Shown here in pieces: positions 36,018 to 48,779 of a stretch of 64,000 nucleotides of DNA. Source of the DNA: Trichuris trichiura. Its lineage: Eukaryota > Nematoda > Enoplea > Trichinellida > Trichuridae. Every line of letters starts with the position of its first letter. Within the stretch, counting starts at the first letter, position 1. The stretch covers positions 6,060,001 through 6,124,000 of the forward strand of contig JBAJFE010000004.1 of assembly GCA_037903355.1 (NCBI GenBank), written 5' to 3'. The notes beneath the pieces are model-generated. The model made no database searches. It saw nothing but the letters and a program-made list of their open reading frames with translations, and was not told the origin of the DNA. The translations under genes were made by a program, and so were the position numbers.

Positions 36018-38055
36018 GTTTCTTTTGCCTTCTTCCTTCTTCTGCATTTCCTTGGTCCTTGAAAGAACAAATAACGGCAAAAAAGAAAGAAGGAAAGAAG
36101 AACAGTACTGGAAACAAATCGAAGACAAAAAGGCAATACAAAAAAGGTCAAAGAAAATGAAACAAAAGAATAAGAATGAGCAGGAAAAGCAGCAGGAATA
36201 AAAGAGGAGCAAAACACACAGAACAACGCAATTCGAAACTTTAATAACGGACAAGCAAGCTTCACACCATAATAGTCCTGTACAGAAGTATGGAAACTTT
36301 ACGCTGTAATATCTCAAGTTATCGTCTTTTCAAACCTGTTGCAGATTAGGTTTTGCAGTTCAGATATAGCACGCTGAAAGGGGGAACCTACGTTATCTTT
36401 TACGAGCATTTTATCTCCACACTCGACAGTTACCTTTGCAGACATAAGCTTCGTCGAGCCCCTTTCCCGTTTTTCATTATTATTGCTTCGTTTGCGCTCG
36501 TCTGCTGCAGTCGGTAGTTATGCCTTTCCATGGCTCTGTGATAAAACGCCACTTATTCATCGACTCATCCCCAGTCTCGTTCCTTCTTTCGGTGGGTGTT
36601 AGAAACTTTGCTGTTAAACTCCCCAACCAGCTCAGTATCGACCGGCAGCGACACTTGTTCAGTCTTTTTCGCTGAGGAAAGGGACAGTTGGTTGGTTCGT
36701 TGCACTTATCATCTCATTAAACGGTAGAAACTGTGGCCTTTCTCTTCGATTTTTCTTCAGTATGGCACAACATTCAAGATTTCGTTGACGCGTTCGTGCT
36801 CACAATTTATCTCGCTGACGACAAGGCAAAGAAACCTCGAAAGCTACGAGTATGTTTTTTATGGTTTCGAATGAAGTTTTCTACCTTTTAACTGGCAAAA
36901 CCCGTAAAAAAGAAGTGAAACACGAGTCAGAAGTTTTATTTCTTTATTTACGAACAGGGAAGTCAATCAAGGAAAGTCTATGGTCCGTAAAGAAAAACTG
37001 TATTCAAAGAAATGGCACTTTTAAGACCTATCACAGGACACTACGCTTTCTTGGTTGTTGGAATTTAGGTGGCCGAAGTGAAAGATATCGCAGGGAGTTC
37101 AATAGTTTAATCTGCAGCAACGTGAGAGAAGAGAGCGAGAAACCAGAGTAACCGGAAAGACACACAGGCAGAAAAGTAGAGTATCGTATCATAGACAGTG
37201 TGCACAGGTATGCGTTGGTGAATACGTGTCAGAGGATCGTCGTACCCTCCAACACTGGTCATCAACGATACGTACAGGACATGCCACCTGAAGGTAGCAC
37301 GACGTTCAAGAACAGAAAAAAAGATCAGTTTAAAACTATAATGTTCACTTTTCTCGTGGATTTCTTGTACATTATGCTGGAACAACTGATGCTGCTAGTC
37401 TTTTGCAAATGAAAGCTCCTTTATGAGATACGTTCTTCCCTTCTTGTTGTGCCCTACCGATGAGGCAGGCTTGTTATTTCTTGGCATAACTCAAAACAGA
37501 AAGCAATGGCTTCGTAATCCTGCTTCGAAATTGAAAACTTAACGTCGCATTGAATGGCAGTTGATCGGGCTGTACCCCGTCGTACCAACGCATTGCGGTT
37601 AGCGTAGAACTAAACGCGGTTTCAAACTGCTTCTTGCTCACTCTTCATTCAGTTTTCCCGTTCCTGTTTTGTGTAAATATGAGCCGCCCATTCAATTTCC
37701 AGTTAAAATACAGCTTCTTGACGAAACTTGAAGTTCAATTTGTCATGCCTCTCTCCACTTACACTGCTGTCAAACAAAGACATGCATAACTGATTTGCTT
37801 TGCAAAAAATAACTGCCTAGTTGCTTGCAGTGCCTATTGGAAATACATTGAATTTGTTGGACTAAGCCTTCCAGCGGTTCAATACACTGCAATCGTGGGC
37901 ATTGTATAAGCATGTGCTAGCTTAACTCTACAAAGAACCGGATTCCGACTCATCAGTGTTCTACGTTGCCTGTGCTATCCCTCTTTCTGGCAGAAGAAAC
38001 GATTTCTGTGCTCAAGAAAGTAACGACAGTTTATTTCAATACTTGAAGAATAAGC
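36018..38055. other. Intergenic, purine-rich start
   Basis: It begins with a purine-rich tract (36060-36200). Apart from the hammerhead-like module at 36815 there is no supported feature. An open frame at 36852-37151 follows the module but resembles nothing known. Confidence 0.4.
36815..36844 (+). ncRNA. Hammerhead-like module
   Basis: CTGACGAC, variable stem-loop with AGG/CCT pairing, then CGAAAGC. The flanks CTCG and CGAG form a 4-bp stem I, and AGCT-A provides stem III and a U-A cleavage dinucleotide. The following ~60 bp resemble those after the copy at 54468. Confidence 0.55.
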
Positions 38056-38783
38056 ATGGCATGTAGGCCGAGAGGATATGGCTTCAATCAAGCAGTGCTA
38101 GATAAGGTAAACATTCTATAGCTCCTGTTTTCATTAACTGTTGTAGAACTTTGAAGTTCTATCAATTTCGTGGTGAGCATTTTCTAATTTAACATCATGT
38201 GTAGGAATGTCATTAGCGCGACAAAGCAAAATGCACATTTCATACATTGTTATGCAACTTCACCTTTCTGCTAGTACCTAGCGTCTTTAACTTTTCGCAT
38301 TTAATCGTACGGATCATTTGTAGCAGGCTTCAAAGTTCGACGAAGAAGAAGCACAAGCCATATTGGAATGGATGCAAAGCGTAACTGGGGAAGATTTATC
38401 CACCGCTGGAGAACGGCAGAACTTTTTAAATGTGTTGAAAGACGGAACCCTGCTTTGCAGGTGAGCAAGGTTGTGCTCAATTACTGAGTATAATATGACT
38501 GTTGAGGCTATTGAATACGTTATCGCCAAACTTGGTCAAGAAAATTCAAAAGCCGACAACTAACTTCGCATGCATGGAGAACATCAATCAGTTCGTTCAA
38601 GGCTGTCGAAAATTAGGCGTTCCCGATGAAGAAACATTTCAATCGATTGATCTGTTTGAAGCAAGAGATTTATTTTCTGTCTGCGTAACCCTGCTATCAC
38701 TTAAGCGAAAGGTAAGCCTTTGTTTTTGCTACTATTGTCCTTAAATTTGCCACCCCTTGTAGGTCAGTGCGAAACAATTGTAG
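38056..38783 (+). CDS. Transgelin/calponin-like CH-domain protein (4 exons)
   Basis: Exons 38056-38106, 38327-38460 (or from 38324), 38507-38711 and 38763-38783 join in phase to 136 aa. The protein starts [17 protein letters not shown] and has one calponin-homology domain: [28 protein letters not shown] and [17 protein letters not shown], then [18 protein letters not shown]. It ends KRKVSAKQL and lacks the calponin/CLIK repeat usual at the end of transgelins (~185 aa). Such proteins bind actin in muscle and cytoskeleton. Exon 2 has a tandem TAGCAG acceptor, so one Gln is optional. The last 21-nt exon is inferred from a good acceptor; alternative downstream exons cannot be excluded. It is transcribed toward the collagen gene. 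Confidence 0.82.
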
Positions 38784-39067
38784 AAAGAGTATTTGGAGTG
38801 GCTGTATAAACAAATACTTATATCATCTGCTATAGTCGATGATGTTCAGAAATGAAGAGTTATTTGTCAATGCTTTTTTAATGAAAGGCATAAAGAACGC
38901 TGTCGACAGCGAACATTTTCTGAATACTTGAAAACCCATGCTGAAGATAAAGCTATTGAATAATTAGTAGAAGTAAAATATTCATATGTGCACCTTTTCC
39001 GTCAAGATCAAGCGTAGCTTGGCGATCAGTATGCACCTAGAAAATTCGGCTGCAACTTATCTTGCTG
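38784..39067. other. Convergent 3' spacer
   Basis: A 284-bp spacer shared by the 3' ends of the transgelin-like and collagen genes. No other feature was seen. Confidence 0.4.
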
Positions 39068-40535
39068 CTAAGGATGACCATACGACTGCTGGCTTTGCTG
39101 CGACGGCTCTCGCCCACTAAGCTGAAAAAGCGTTCACATTTGTATGATAGATAATATTGGTGTAATGAACTTACTGGCGAACGCTGCAGCAAAGTATTAA
39201 TAAAAACAGTTCTAACTGCTGATGATACTGTTTTGAAAGGACGTTGAGGGCCGTAAACGTTTGCAGAAGTGAACTTCTCTGGGCAATTTGCGCAGCTCAT
39301 CGGACATTTTCCTGCCGGTTCACCTGGTTCTCCCACGGGTCCAGGGTCACCAGGAAGACCAACTTCACCGCGCCTGCCAGCATGGCCTGGGTGACCTTTT
39401 GGTCCTTTCGTTCCAGGAAAACCTGCAAGCAATATTTTACTGGAAAACTTTCCACCTTCACTTGACAACCAGGTTTCATGTAAGCTCTTCCAATTCGCCC
39501 AGGATATCCTCTGGGACCACAAGGACCTGTGGGACCTGGTGGCCCTTTCTCACCTGTGCCACCAATTACCTAAATTAGACAAAGTTTTCATCATGCATCA
39601 AAGCTGGTTGCCTGCTCACATCATCCCCAGGAATACCTCTCGGACCCGGAACTCCTTGTGGTCCTTCCTGACCCCTGGGTCCAGTTGCACCAGGTTGTCC
39701 TTGTGCACCAGGTTTACCTGGCAATCCTAACGGACCTGGTATGCCAGGAAAGCCTTGAATTCCTTGCTCGCCCTAACAACTTCAGCGATGGCTTTTATCG
39801 CAGTTATGTTTATGAATTCTCACTAATTCTCCGGGCAAGCCTTTGGGACCGCTTGGACAATATTGGCAGGGATATCGAAATCCGAAATCATCAGGTAAGT
39901 CCAATCCATTTAGACCTGGTTTTCCTGGCTGACCGTTCATACCAGGTCGTCCGTCTTGTCCTGAAGCACAAAGCATCCATAACACAATCTCAGTTACGAT
40001 ATGGAAATAACATTAATAAGAAGCAATTCGAATGGAGGTGAAACATGTTCCAATATTATAATTTTTCCATCGCTAAAGACGGAACAAGAGCATTTCGAGA
40101 GCGTCTACAGCTAAAATTTGCAGTTAGATAAAATTCTGATTATACCTGGAAATCCTGGTGGTCCTTGAGGTCCAGGTAGGCACTGCATTGTTGCACATGC
40201 TCAAATATGTAAAAATTGGACAAGGTAGCTAGGCAAGGTCTGCTCACCTGTGCACTGATATGAAGACTGCATGGCAGATAAACTTCTTTTGTTGATTTGA
40301 CTTTTAACTTCTGACCATTCCGTCCTCAGTGCAAGCTAGAACAGCATACTATATTTAAGCAGCAGGCCACCCTGTATAACTACGTAACCACTGCAGAGGA
40401 TGTTCTCCTTTTGACCGTCTCAGTTTCTTCACTGATTCTCGAATTTAAAAAGGATATGAAAAGACATAAAAGGATAAGAGTTAAGCTGCTAGTCAATGAA
40501 GCAATCAGTGCTGCCCTATGAGGAGAAGCCGCCAT
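39068..40535 (-). CDS. Cuticle-type collagen (complete, 8 exons)
   Basis: Exons in gene order are 40535-40389, 40335-40248, 40199-40146, 39960-39824, 39772-39620, 39569-39470, 39422-39229 and 39121-39068. They give 308 aa, the normal size of a nematode cuticle collagen. An N-terminal signal-anchor ([13 protein letters not shown]) precedes KRR, a likely furin-type site. Gly-X-Y blocks follow ([26 protein letters not shown]; the long block in exons 5-7), separated by cysteine clusters CQYC and CANC. The tail is [12 protein letters not shown]. Several introns are about 50 bp. The donor of exon 1 (GTG|GTTACG; GTCAAA 39 nt earlier also keeps phase) and the GTTGTC donor after exon 6 are weak, so the N-terminal exon join is the least certain part. 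It forms the extracellular cuticle. Confidence 0.9.
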
Positions 40536-42890
40536 TTACACAGCGCAGCTTTGAAACAGTTAAATCGTGCCTTCCTCTAGATTTCCTGTGAGCGTAGAAT
40601 TATTAGTCTACATTCGATGACCAAATTCAATGACCTTCAACATTGATGACAAGCAGCGTAGCCAATAAAGAGCTAATGCTGTCCAATTTTCGTAGCCAGT
40701 TTGGTCAACCGAAATAAATTTACACTGTCACCTGCATTGAGCGCTACTTTATATGCACCACATTTGTACCTGTATGCTCTTGACCGAAGTGCAAAATTTC
40801 ACATTCAAGTATGGAACATCCTTCTTGCGGTCAGATCAGGTCAGTGAAATGATTACAGAGCCTATTGAAAATGAAAGTGCAAGAAAAGTAAAACAACTGC
40901 AAACTAGATCCTTGGGAAGTTCACGGTACATCGACGAGTACTACATGCATTGAAAACGAAACTCCTCCTAACGGGTCCACGGAAATGCATAATTTAATTA
41001 CAGAAATTCGTATTTAGCAAAGCTTTCAGGCTTCCGTTACTTATGCAGTGAAGATGGGAACAGGCAATTGCCAAAAGTTACGCTAAAAATTTCACGGGTC
41101 GACTTTCTTTAATTACCATATGCAGCACCAGATGCAACTACTAATATCATGGCGTTACTGCCACTTATAACAATACAGCTACCGGAAATATTTTGAATTA
41201 TACCATATGTGAGGAAATAAACTGTGAGTTTTTCTTGAAGCACAATTCCTTCCGTATTTAAGCACAGGATTTGCCTGTCCGTTAATAGATTTAAGGACAG
41301 ATCGTGACAACAGTAGTACTTCTACTTCGATTTAGACGCCAGGTTTTACCTTATCCATATGGATTAGTCTCGATCCATCGTTTAAAACGTTGCTTTTAAC
41401 AGGTTCCCTCACCGCAAAAAATGGAAGCAAAAATTAATCAAATGAGACGGATGACGAAGTGAAGGCTAGCGTAGATGCAGTTGAGACCATCCTCTTACTT
41501 CATCAAGCGCTTACTAAATATGGTAAAATTGCCATTGATTAAGTGGCTGAATAAGGGCAAACATAGGTGATGTCAATTGCACGATCGCAATCAAACAGTG
41601 ACAGCAGGACAATAAATTGGATACATTTTCTTCATTGTTACCTTCTGAAATGCGCCGTTACGAAATGACACAAAACATGTTTCAAAGTACTCATACTTCA
41701 TTATACAGAGTTACAGTGAGGTCGTTTTATTTAAAAATCTGAGAGGACGGAGTTTATGAAACTTCCAAAGTCCATATTCGACACTGTAGATTGAAGCAGA
41801 TTTTTTCAACATGGTAAGCGTTTGAAATTTCTGCCACTCAAACCTACCCCGCTGAAGCTGGCACCTGGAGGTTCTGAAGCTCCGCTCTAAGCTTTCTAAT
41901 TAAAACGAGCACACTGTAACTGTGTATAACGAGAACCTATAATCCAGTTGCAAGAGACCCTATTTTCACGTTAATACTTGTTAATGAGGCATGACAGAAG
42001 ATGATATAGATAAACGTTTAATAATTGACTTTGTCATTGTCGGAAGTTACGCTAAAGCTGACATCGGAACAGTCAGACAGCATTTTGGCAACACGCTTCA
42101 GCGCTTCACTACCCCTCTTTTACGGAAGTAATGGGAAAGGCCAATAATGTAGTGCACTATTGCTGAATTTTTCTAGAAAATTGCTGAGAGCTAAGAATGT
42201 GGCAGAAGAAAATGCTAATTTCGAAATTAACTTTCTGCGCATTACTTTAAGCACGTATGATCTTGTAACAGGAATAAATGTTTTCTTATCTGTTGTTTAA
42301 GGAAGCAACCCGTTTAGTGAAAAGTGTTTACAGAAAAAGAGCGCAACTTTGGGGAGAGGGGACGGGCGCAAAACACGACCCTTTTTAGCGTGTGTATAAA
42401 CAAGGATTGCATACGGAAACGATCTCTGAATGGTTTAAAATAGAAAAAAGGGTAATCTAAAGCAGTGTTCTCATGGTCTGGTGCTAGTTGGTCGGAACAA
42501 TGAGTCATATTGTGCCCTTAGCAATATGCAACTCTTCGGAGTGCAGTTTTCGCTGCTTTCATATTTGCTCATCACGAAAAAATTGTCAAAATAATCTTTA
42601 TTATCTGCTTGTTCAGAAGCACGTACAGAAAGTATAGCACACCTTTTGTTGGAAAAGACTTACTGTCCTTAGAGCATGTGTGAGTTACTAGTAATTACTA
42701 AGTATAGTAGCTTCGTCAACTTCTCTCCCAAAGAATCAAAGTGGAATAACCGAAGGACACCAACTGTTTGTTCATGCTGCAGGCAGTTCTACTGCAGCCG
42801 TTGCGAAGTTTAGCTATTACCTTCATGCAAATTTATGTTTTCACCTTCGTGGTGCTCTAATAAGCACACGTCGGAAGTATTGAGTCAGGT
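40536..42890. other. Intergenic, no gene recognised
   Basis: A 2.35-kb spacer between the divergent collagen and protease genes, so both promoters lie here. I found no repeat or coding signal. Confidence 0.4.
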
Positions 42891-44610
42891 ATGGAACTCA
42901 GAATTCGTTTCATTCTTTTGTATAGTCAAATTTTCTTGCTGCTCCTTTCTGCGTTGTCCCATTCAGTTATTATTGACAATTACAATGGGAAAAATTCATT
43001 TACGACAAATAGAAGCAACCGTTGTGGCGTGAGAAGCATGCAAACTATGACATCGGCATCTTCGCTAATGCGGAACCGCATTGTCGGCGGAACAAGTGCA
43101 GCACTTGAAGCGCAGCCCTGGATCGTTGCTTTACTGTACAAAGGAAGATTTTTCTGCGGAGGCAGTTTGATTAGCGACCGCTTAGTCGTCACCGCTGCGC
43201 ATTGCGTGGCAAATGCGAGGTAAACTACTCGAACTATTTTGGTTTTGGCCGTTGCATACACGTTTGTCAGTCAACTTTTCCTTCCATACTGCCGACTGCT
43301 TGTGTTTTGAGCTACGGGGACCTGTTTTGTGGCTTTCCAAAGAAGTAAGGGTTCAAAACGTACGTACAATCATCTCAAAAGGAATTTTTTTTCAATCACT
43401 GATATCTCCCAGAGTTGCAATAAGCCGTAAAAGAAAATTCAGCGCTTGAAAAGCACTTCATCCTTCGTTGCTATAGAGAAACAATTTTTAATAAAACTGT
43501 GTTTAGGTTACACCCGACAGATTTAGAAGTTGCATATGGAAATACTGAGTGGACAAAGGGCAGAAAAATAGGCGTAGCTAAAGCTACCATACATCCGTTG
43601 TTCAAGACTACCGGACGCCCGTCGTATGATGCCGCTCTGCTCAAACTGGCAGGGTCAACTAGTCAAGACGGAGCGATCATCACACCAGTTTGTCTGCCTG
43701 ACTACCCACCTCCTGTTGGAAAGGAATGTTACGTAGCTGGTTGGGGACGACTTGGCGAAGGTAACAACGTTAAAAACTGTTTCGGAAACTATGTAGATTG
43801 TACGTACCTGGTAGACAGTTTATGCCAACCCATGCTACTTCTAAACATGAAAGTGGCTTATCAACGCGTATAAAACACTGGAAAGGTAATTTTTGAATAA
43901 AAGGGGCATATCTTGTATGTTATGAGAAGGAGTAGCATTTCATTATAATCACTAAGATTTTCAGTAGATTCATGCTTATTGATAGTTTGTAAATGGAAAC
44001 ATAGAGCAAGTAGGTTTTTGTAATAGGCACACAAGCCTTCGCGTATGTTTTATTGAGGTAATTCGATTACTGCAAAGTGTATACTGAGGACGGTACGTCA
44101 TTTTGGTCCTCCAATCCAGCTGCGTTATTTACTTACACTGTTCCAATGAGCCATACGCCTCCGTGAAACAGAAATGTAAATACTAATTTTAAGATATGCA
44201 GCAAAAAAGATTCTTAAGCGGAGAATGCAACTCAATTTTTCATTTAGGGAAAACAGTTTCGCCTGTTCTGCAAGAAGTGGCTGTTCCCATCTACAACAGC
44301 AACATCTGCAATGACGCGAATCATTACAATGGTCTCGTTGATCCAAGCATGTTCTGCGCTGGTTACGAAGAAGGTTTTAGAGACGCATGTCAGGTATTCG
44401 ATGCCTTTTATTCTTACGATTATTCAGTTCACTACTTTTAAGGGAGACTCTGGAGGTCCATTGATTTGTTACTGCGATAAGAGAAAAATTTGGGAATTGC
44501 AAGGCATTGTTAGTTGGGGTGCAGGATGCGCAAGAGCAAGAAATCCAGGAGTATTCACTCGAGTAACCATGGTTAAGCAATGGATTGTGCAGCAAATGAA
44601 CTCCATGTAG
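42891..44610 (+). CDS. Secreted trypsin-like serine protease (4 exons)
   Basis: Exons 42891-43219, 43507-43760, 44248-44393 and 44443-44610 give 298 aa. A signal peptide ([17 protein letters not shown]) starts at Met1. A ~40-residue propeptide ends R63, and cleavage before IVGG activates the S1 protease. The catalytic triad is complete: His104 in VTAAHC, Asp151 in YDAALLKL, Ser246 in GDSGGP. Asp240, six residues before the serine, together with SWGAGC and NPGVFTRV, predicts trypsin specificity for Arg/Lys. A single Cys in the propeptide (Cys45) may link it to the catalytic domain. In parasitic nematodes such enzymes are commonly secreted, but the role here is unknown. Junctions are GT-AG and in phase. 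Confidence 0.93.
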
Positions 44611-45424
44611 ATTTTCACACAGACAATTTTTACCGGCCTTTTTAGCAATCATCTGTTTTTGGATGACCACTGCCAAGTTAACTTTGAAATTTCTGTGAAT
44701 TAAAAGTTACATTAGTATATTTGCTGCTTACCGCTTCTGCTAACGTAATCTTTCACCTGCTATCGTATTGATCCTAGTAGGGCTTTTTTTGAACTTCTGA
44801 AACCATTTCGAAGTTATCCTTGTCTTTACTTTGCGAGCATAAACTGGACAGACGAATGGATGTGCATTTATTACTGGAAGAATATTGCTTACGCCTTCAT
44901 ATCTGGAAGAATATTGCTAGCAAAAGAGCACATGCTTAGCTAACCCAAGGCCTCTAGCAGTCCGTTCGTTTCTGAGTTAGTGCTAGTGTTTCAGAACCAT
45001 TCAACAGTACCTACAATACGATATAAACACAACTGTGAGATCTTACTGTTGGACAGGAACGTCGAATAGTCTAAAATTGCAATGTCACAGCAACTTTATC
45101 CAGTGCGTCCGTGTTTCTTTATTTTTCAATTTTATTTATTGCCGTATCCGTAGCTACGAACAGATCAAGAAGACTTAGCGTGCCGTAAACTGCTGCAAAA
45201 GAGGTCAGACAGTCACTGCAGACTGTTTCTGCATGTATCTTACAAGATTAACTCAAAGTTTGAGGGAGAAATGACGAAAACGTTCGTCAAACTAACGGTA
45301 AGTTCTTCTTTACGAGGTCCCCTGTCAAGGCAACGACAAAGACCCGTTTTTGGCACAAAACAATTCTCCATTGAGAGACATTACCAAAGTGGTGTATGGA
45401 GCAGATATTCATCCTTTCTGATTG
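44611..45424. other. Intergenic, protease 3' flank
   Basis: No gene or repeat was identified. Confidence 0.4.
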
Positions 45425-45660
45425 CGCGTATTTTTATTACGGATGGATACAAGCGTTTATTTTCAGTTACCAATAAACGGTCTTTTGAAGCTTTCGGAGT
45501 TTAGCGATAACTGTTATTGCTGTCGTTGACAATGGAGCATGAAAGCTCTGAAAGCTTCGGAGGATCATTTATTTGTAAGTGAAAATAAACGCTTGTACCC
45601 TTCCGTAATAAAAATAAGCACATAAAATTCAAAAACCGCGTTAAAAAGTCATTTGTTTTC
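45425..45660. repeat. Inverted pair of Penelope-type termini
   Basis: The right half (about 45516-45660) repeats 55285-55435 at roughly 80-85% similarity; both contain AAGTGAAAATAAACGC and end TTAAAAAGTCATTTGTTTTC. The left half (about 45425-45515) is the reverse complement of the first part of the same unit. Degraded module remnants (TTGACAATGGAGC...; CTTTCGGAG...) lie at the centre. The arrangement matches the inverted pair at 24.7-24.96 kb. Confidence 0.65.
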
Positions 45661-46039
45661 AAGTGTTTTTTGATTGTTATTTTCTCTCGTTTGCCCACCA
45701 CTGCTTGTATTGGAGGTAGTCAGTTCTCCAAATTCAAAGGTCCAAAATTAGGTGACTCACTCCTTTAGCTCAAAGCTAGCTATCAGTTTAACCTCAAAGT
45801 ATCCATGCGTTACGAGAACATTGGCAGAAGGCTGTCGATTCTGTTGGAAGTTATTACCTCTTTAAATAAGCATTGTTATTGCAACCTCTTTTAAGAGTAC
45901 TTTAAATCGCCGAGAAACGCAACGAACTTTCCTACAGGCCCAATGTTTTCTAGCTCAAGGGCTTATTTTCTCTGCATAACCTAATTGCTGTTAAGTTAAG
46001 TAAATATTGAACCGCATGCCTCATTTTTTCTTCCTAGAA

Positions 46040-46530
46040 AATGATGGACTTCCAAGCGCCAGCCAGCTATCTGCAACGCTCACAGAGTTGATTTCAGAGC
46101 GTTTGGAAGAGACAGCTCTAGAACACATGGCTGGTAGCCCAGTGACTGTAAAGTTTATCAAGAGTTATTATGTACATAACAATTTCGCTATTGTTGAGAA
46201 AGGAAAGGAAGATGCACTCCTGCAACACTTGAACGGACTTTTCCCAGGACTATTGAATAATGTTCACTGTTGAAAAAAAGAGAAGCCAATAATAAACTTC
46301 CCTTCTTAGAACTGTTGGTTCACGGGAAAAAGACATGACCCAGAACTACAGTACACAGAAAGCCAACACATTCAGGCAGACAATTCCATTTCTCTTCCCA
46401 ACACCTCGTCTCAGTAAAGTGCGACCCGGTTAGGTAATGGTAAACCGCGCTGTTGCAGCTTGAGTTATCGTGACACAATACCTGCCTATACTTAAAACCG
46501 CACTGTAGAGAGCGAGAGAACAAAGATGTG
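46040..46530 (+). mobile_element. Penelope-like reverse-transcriptase fossil
   Basis: A plus-strand trail of short frames follows the late RT of a Penelope-like element. LTELISERLEETALEHM comes first, then YVHNNFAIVEKGKED, where family members have YVDD (both aspartates changed). NNKLPFLELLVH, then VHRKPTHSGRQFHFSSQH and VMVNRAV follow. Stops and shifts interrupt it. Upstream fingers and the downstream endonuclease are absent. It ends about 130 bp before the BEL/Pao gag start. Confidence 0.75.
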
Positions 46531-46661
46531 CGCGTATGTCTTCAAACTGCTTTCGTGATCGTTGAGACAGCGATTCGAGCGAATGCCGTTGCGATTGTTG
46601 CGCTTTATTGGAAACAGCAAACTGGTTCTCTGAGCCGGATCGGCAGAAAGAGCAAGTGGAA

Positions 46662-48020
46662 ATGGCCACTCTGAACGTCTCTGTCGATGCGGAAAACCTG
46701 CGCATGAGGCGCAGTGGTCTACGGTCGCGTATTGGGCGACTATTGGAAAATGTGGAGAGGTTCATCAGCGAAGGCTAGGCTGAGGTTGCCGTCGAAAAAC
46801 ATGAATTGGTGGACACTCTTCTGATGAAATTTCGTGACGTACAGACGGAATTCGAGTTGCGCCTAACATATCAGGATCTCAAGGATCATGAATTACAGGA
46901 TAACGTGGACCTGGAACTTGCGGCGGCAAAGGCAAAGGCCAAAGCAGCTGGTAAACGTAAAGAGCAAACTACAACCGTGGTTGCCCCAGACCAATGTACA
47001 GTACCCGGCCCGAATGGCAGTTACCGAAATTTGCAGGCGATGTACTGGAATTCCCATCCTTCTGGGATCAATTCCAAGCCGTTGTACATGGGCGTGAGGA
47101 CATTAGTGATATCACGAAACTGGTGTATCTGAAATTAGCCCTATCAGGAGAAGCGTTGGAAGTGATCAGTGGATTTCATGTGACGAACGCTAATTACCAG
47201 GCCGTCATTCAGACCCTGAAAGACCGTTTCGGTCGAGAAGAAATTATTGTCGAGGGACATATTTTAGCTCTCCTTCGCATGACGAGAGCCGATCCTTATC
47301 AAACAGGAATTCGTGGCCTATATTATAACCTGAATCGACACCTACGCGCACTGACAGCAATGGGCAAGGACATTAATAATGGCCTCACGGCAGATGACAT
47401 CCTTTTTGCATCGTTCAAGCAACTGCTGCCCCATCTATCACGGAAGCGGTGGGAACAAAGAACGCGAGCGTGTGGGAACGCTAAACCGGACACTTCGACG
47501 TTCCTAAGCTTCCCGCGCGAAGAAATGGATGTTCAAGCAGCGATGACAGAAGTGCAGACACGGGCCACGAAGCAATACAAAGGACATTCGTCGTCTGTCA
47601 TAATTGGCAGTTCAAAACGAAGTGAAAGGAATGTTTCAGCGGCTGCCTTACACGCTACCGTTAAGGATAAACACACCTGTCACTCGTGTAAGGAAGAACA
47701 CGGTCTCCAGGAATGTCCTCTCTTCTTACGAGGTAGTACCAAAGAACGTTGGAACATGGTAAATGATCAAGGTGCCTGCTATAGCTGTTTGAAAAGCGGC
47801 CATCTAACACGGGACTGCAGAAGAAGAAGGGGATGCAAAGTAGCTGGATGTGACAAGTTTCATCACGACCTCCTCCATTCCCACTCTGGGAGCCTCACGG
47901 CGTTAAGTCCACGAAAACTGACAAAATCAGCGAGTGAATTTATGATGCAATTTTGCAAGTCGGTTTCTCGGACACCCGAAGCAAGGAACGCGTGGTTTTG
48001 CAGACAGCTCAAGGAACATT
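46662..48020 (+). pseudogene. BEL/Pao gag remnant
   Basis: It starts MATLNVSVDAENLRMRR; an in-frame stop lies at about 46776 and a frame change near 47000. After the change, about 340 codons are open: a capsid part (FAGDVLEFPSFWDQF; DRFGREEIIVEGHI) and two zinc-knuckle-like motifs, CHSC...C and CYSCLKSGHLTRDC, near 47680-47818. Gag packages the element's RNA. Confidence 0.85.
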
Positions 48021-48741
48021 GAAAAGTGCAAGCGCTGGACGATCGAACGTGACAGTTCTGCTTGACGTTGGATCACACAGATTCTTCACCAGAAAAGATA
48101 AGTGTGTCACCTTCACACTGCATGGTAAAGGCGGTGGGAAGGGAACAGTCGTATCAGCACTATGCATTGACCGTATCTGCTCTGTACTGGAGAGCAATCC
48201 TCCATTAAAAGAGGAATGGTCATTCCTTCAAGGAGTCACTTTAGGGGATTCATTCCCACGCGGACCGGAAACACTCGACGTATTGATTGGTGCTGATTAT
48301 TACCATGATTTCATGAAATCTGGTCAATTGCGCGGCCAAGTCGACCACCCCATAGCTGTGCAATCAACACGAGGTTGGATTGTATGTGGTAAGAGCGAAA
48401 TTAGCATCCATCAGCGAAAAATTCGCGTAATGCACGCGACGATCGAGCAACAGCTGGATGAAGACATACGAAAGTTTTTTTGGGAAGTTGAATCACTGCG
48501 CCTTGAGAGAAGTGATACTTGCGAAAGCATTGGGACAGACCACGCAAACCAGCAGTGCGATGTAGCATTCGACGAAGAACGTTACACGGTATCTCTACCC
48601 TGGAAAACGGAAGACCTCGTTCTGCCTGACAACTATCATGTGGCTCTTCAAAGGCTGAAGCAAACGGAGGCCCGTCTGTCACGAGATGCGTCTTTGAACA
48701 CCGCTTATCGCGAGGAAATGAACAAGTATATCGGAAATTGA
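48021..48741 (+). pseudogene. BEL/Pao aspartic-protease region
   Basis: The frame contains VTVLLDVGSHRFF, the active-site strand where BEL/Pao members usually have LLDSGSQ, then LDVLIGADYYHDF near 48285. It continues to the linker before RT and stops at 48739-48741. Read with a frame overlap from gag. Confidence 0.8.
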
Positions 48742-48779
48742 TGGGTGGAGAAGACAAAGCGAAAGGGGTCAGAAGGAAG

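Noticed and set aside
35743..36317. Several long overlapping open frames on both strands
   Set aside because: They lie across the solo LTR and its purine/pyrimidine-rich flank; composition alone keeps them open, and they show no protein motifs.
46440..46660. Candidate 5' LTR of the BEL/Pao element
   Set aside because: Part of this stretch still reads as Penelope coding sequence, and nothing similar is found after the element's 3' end.
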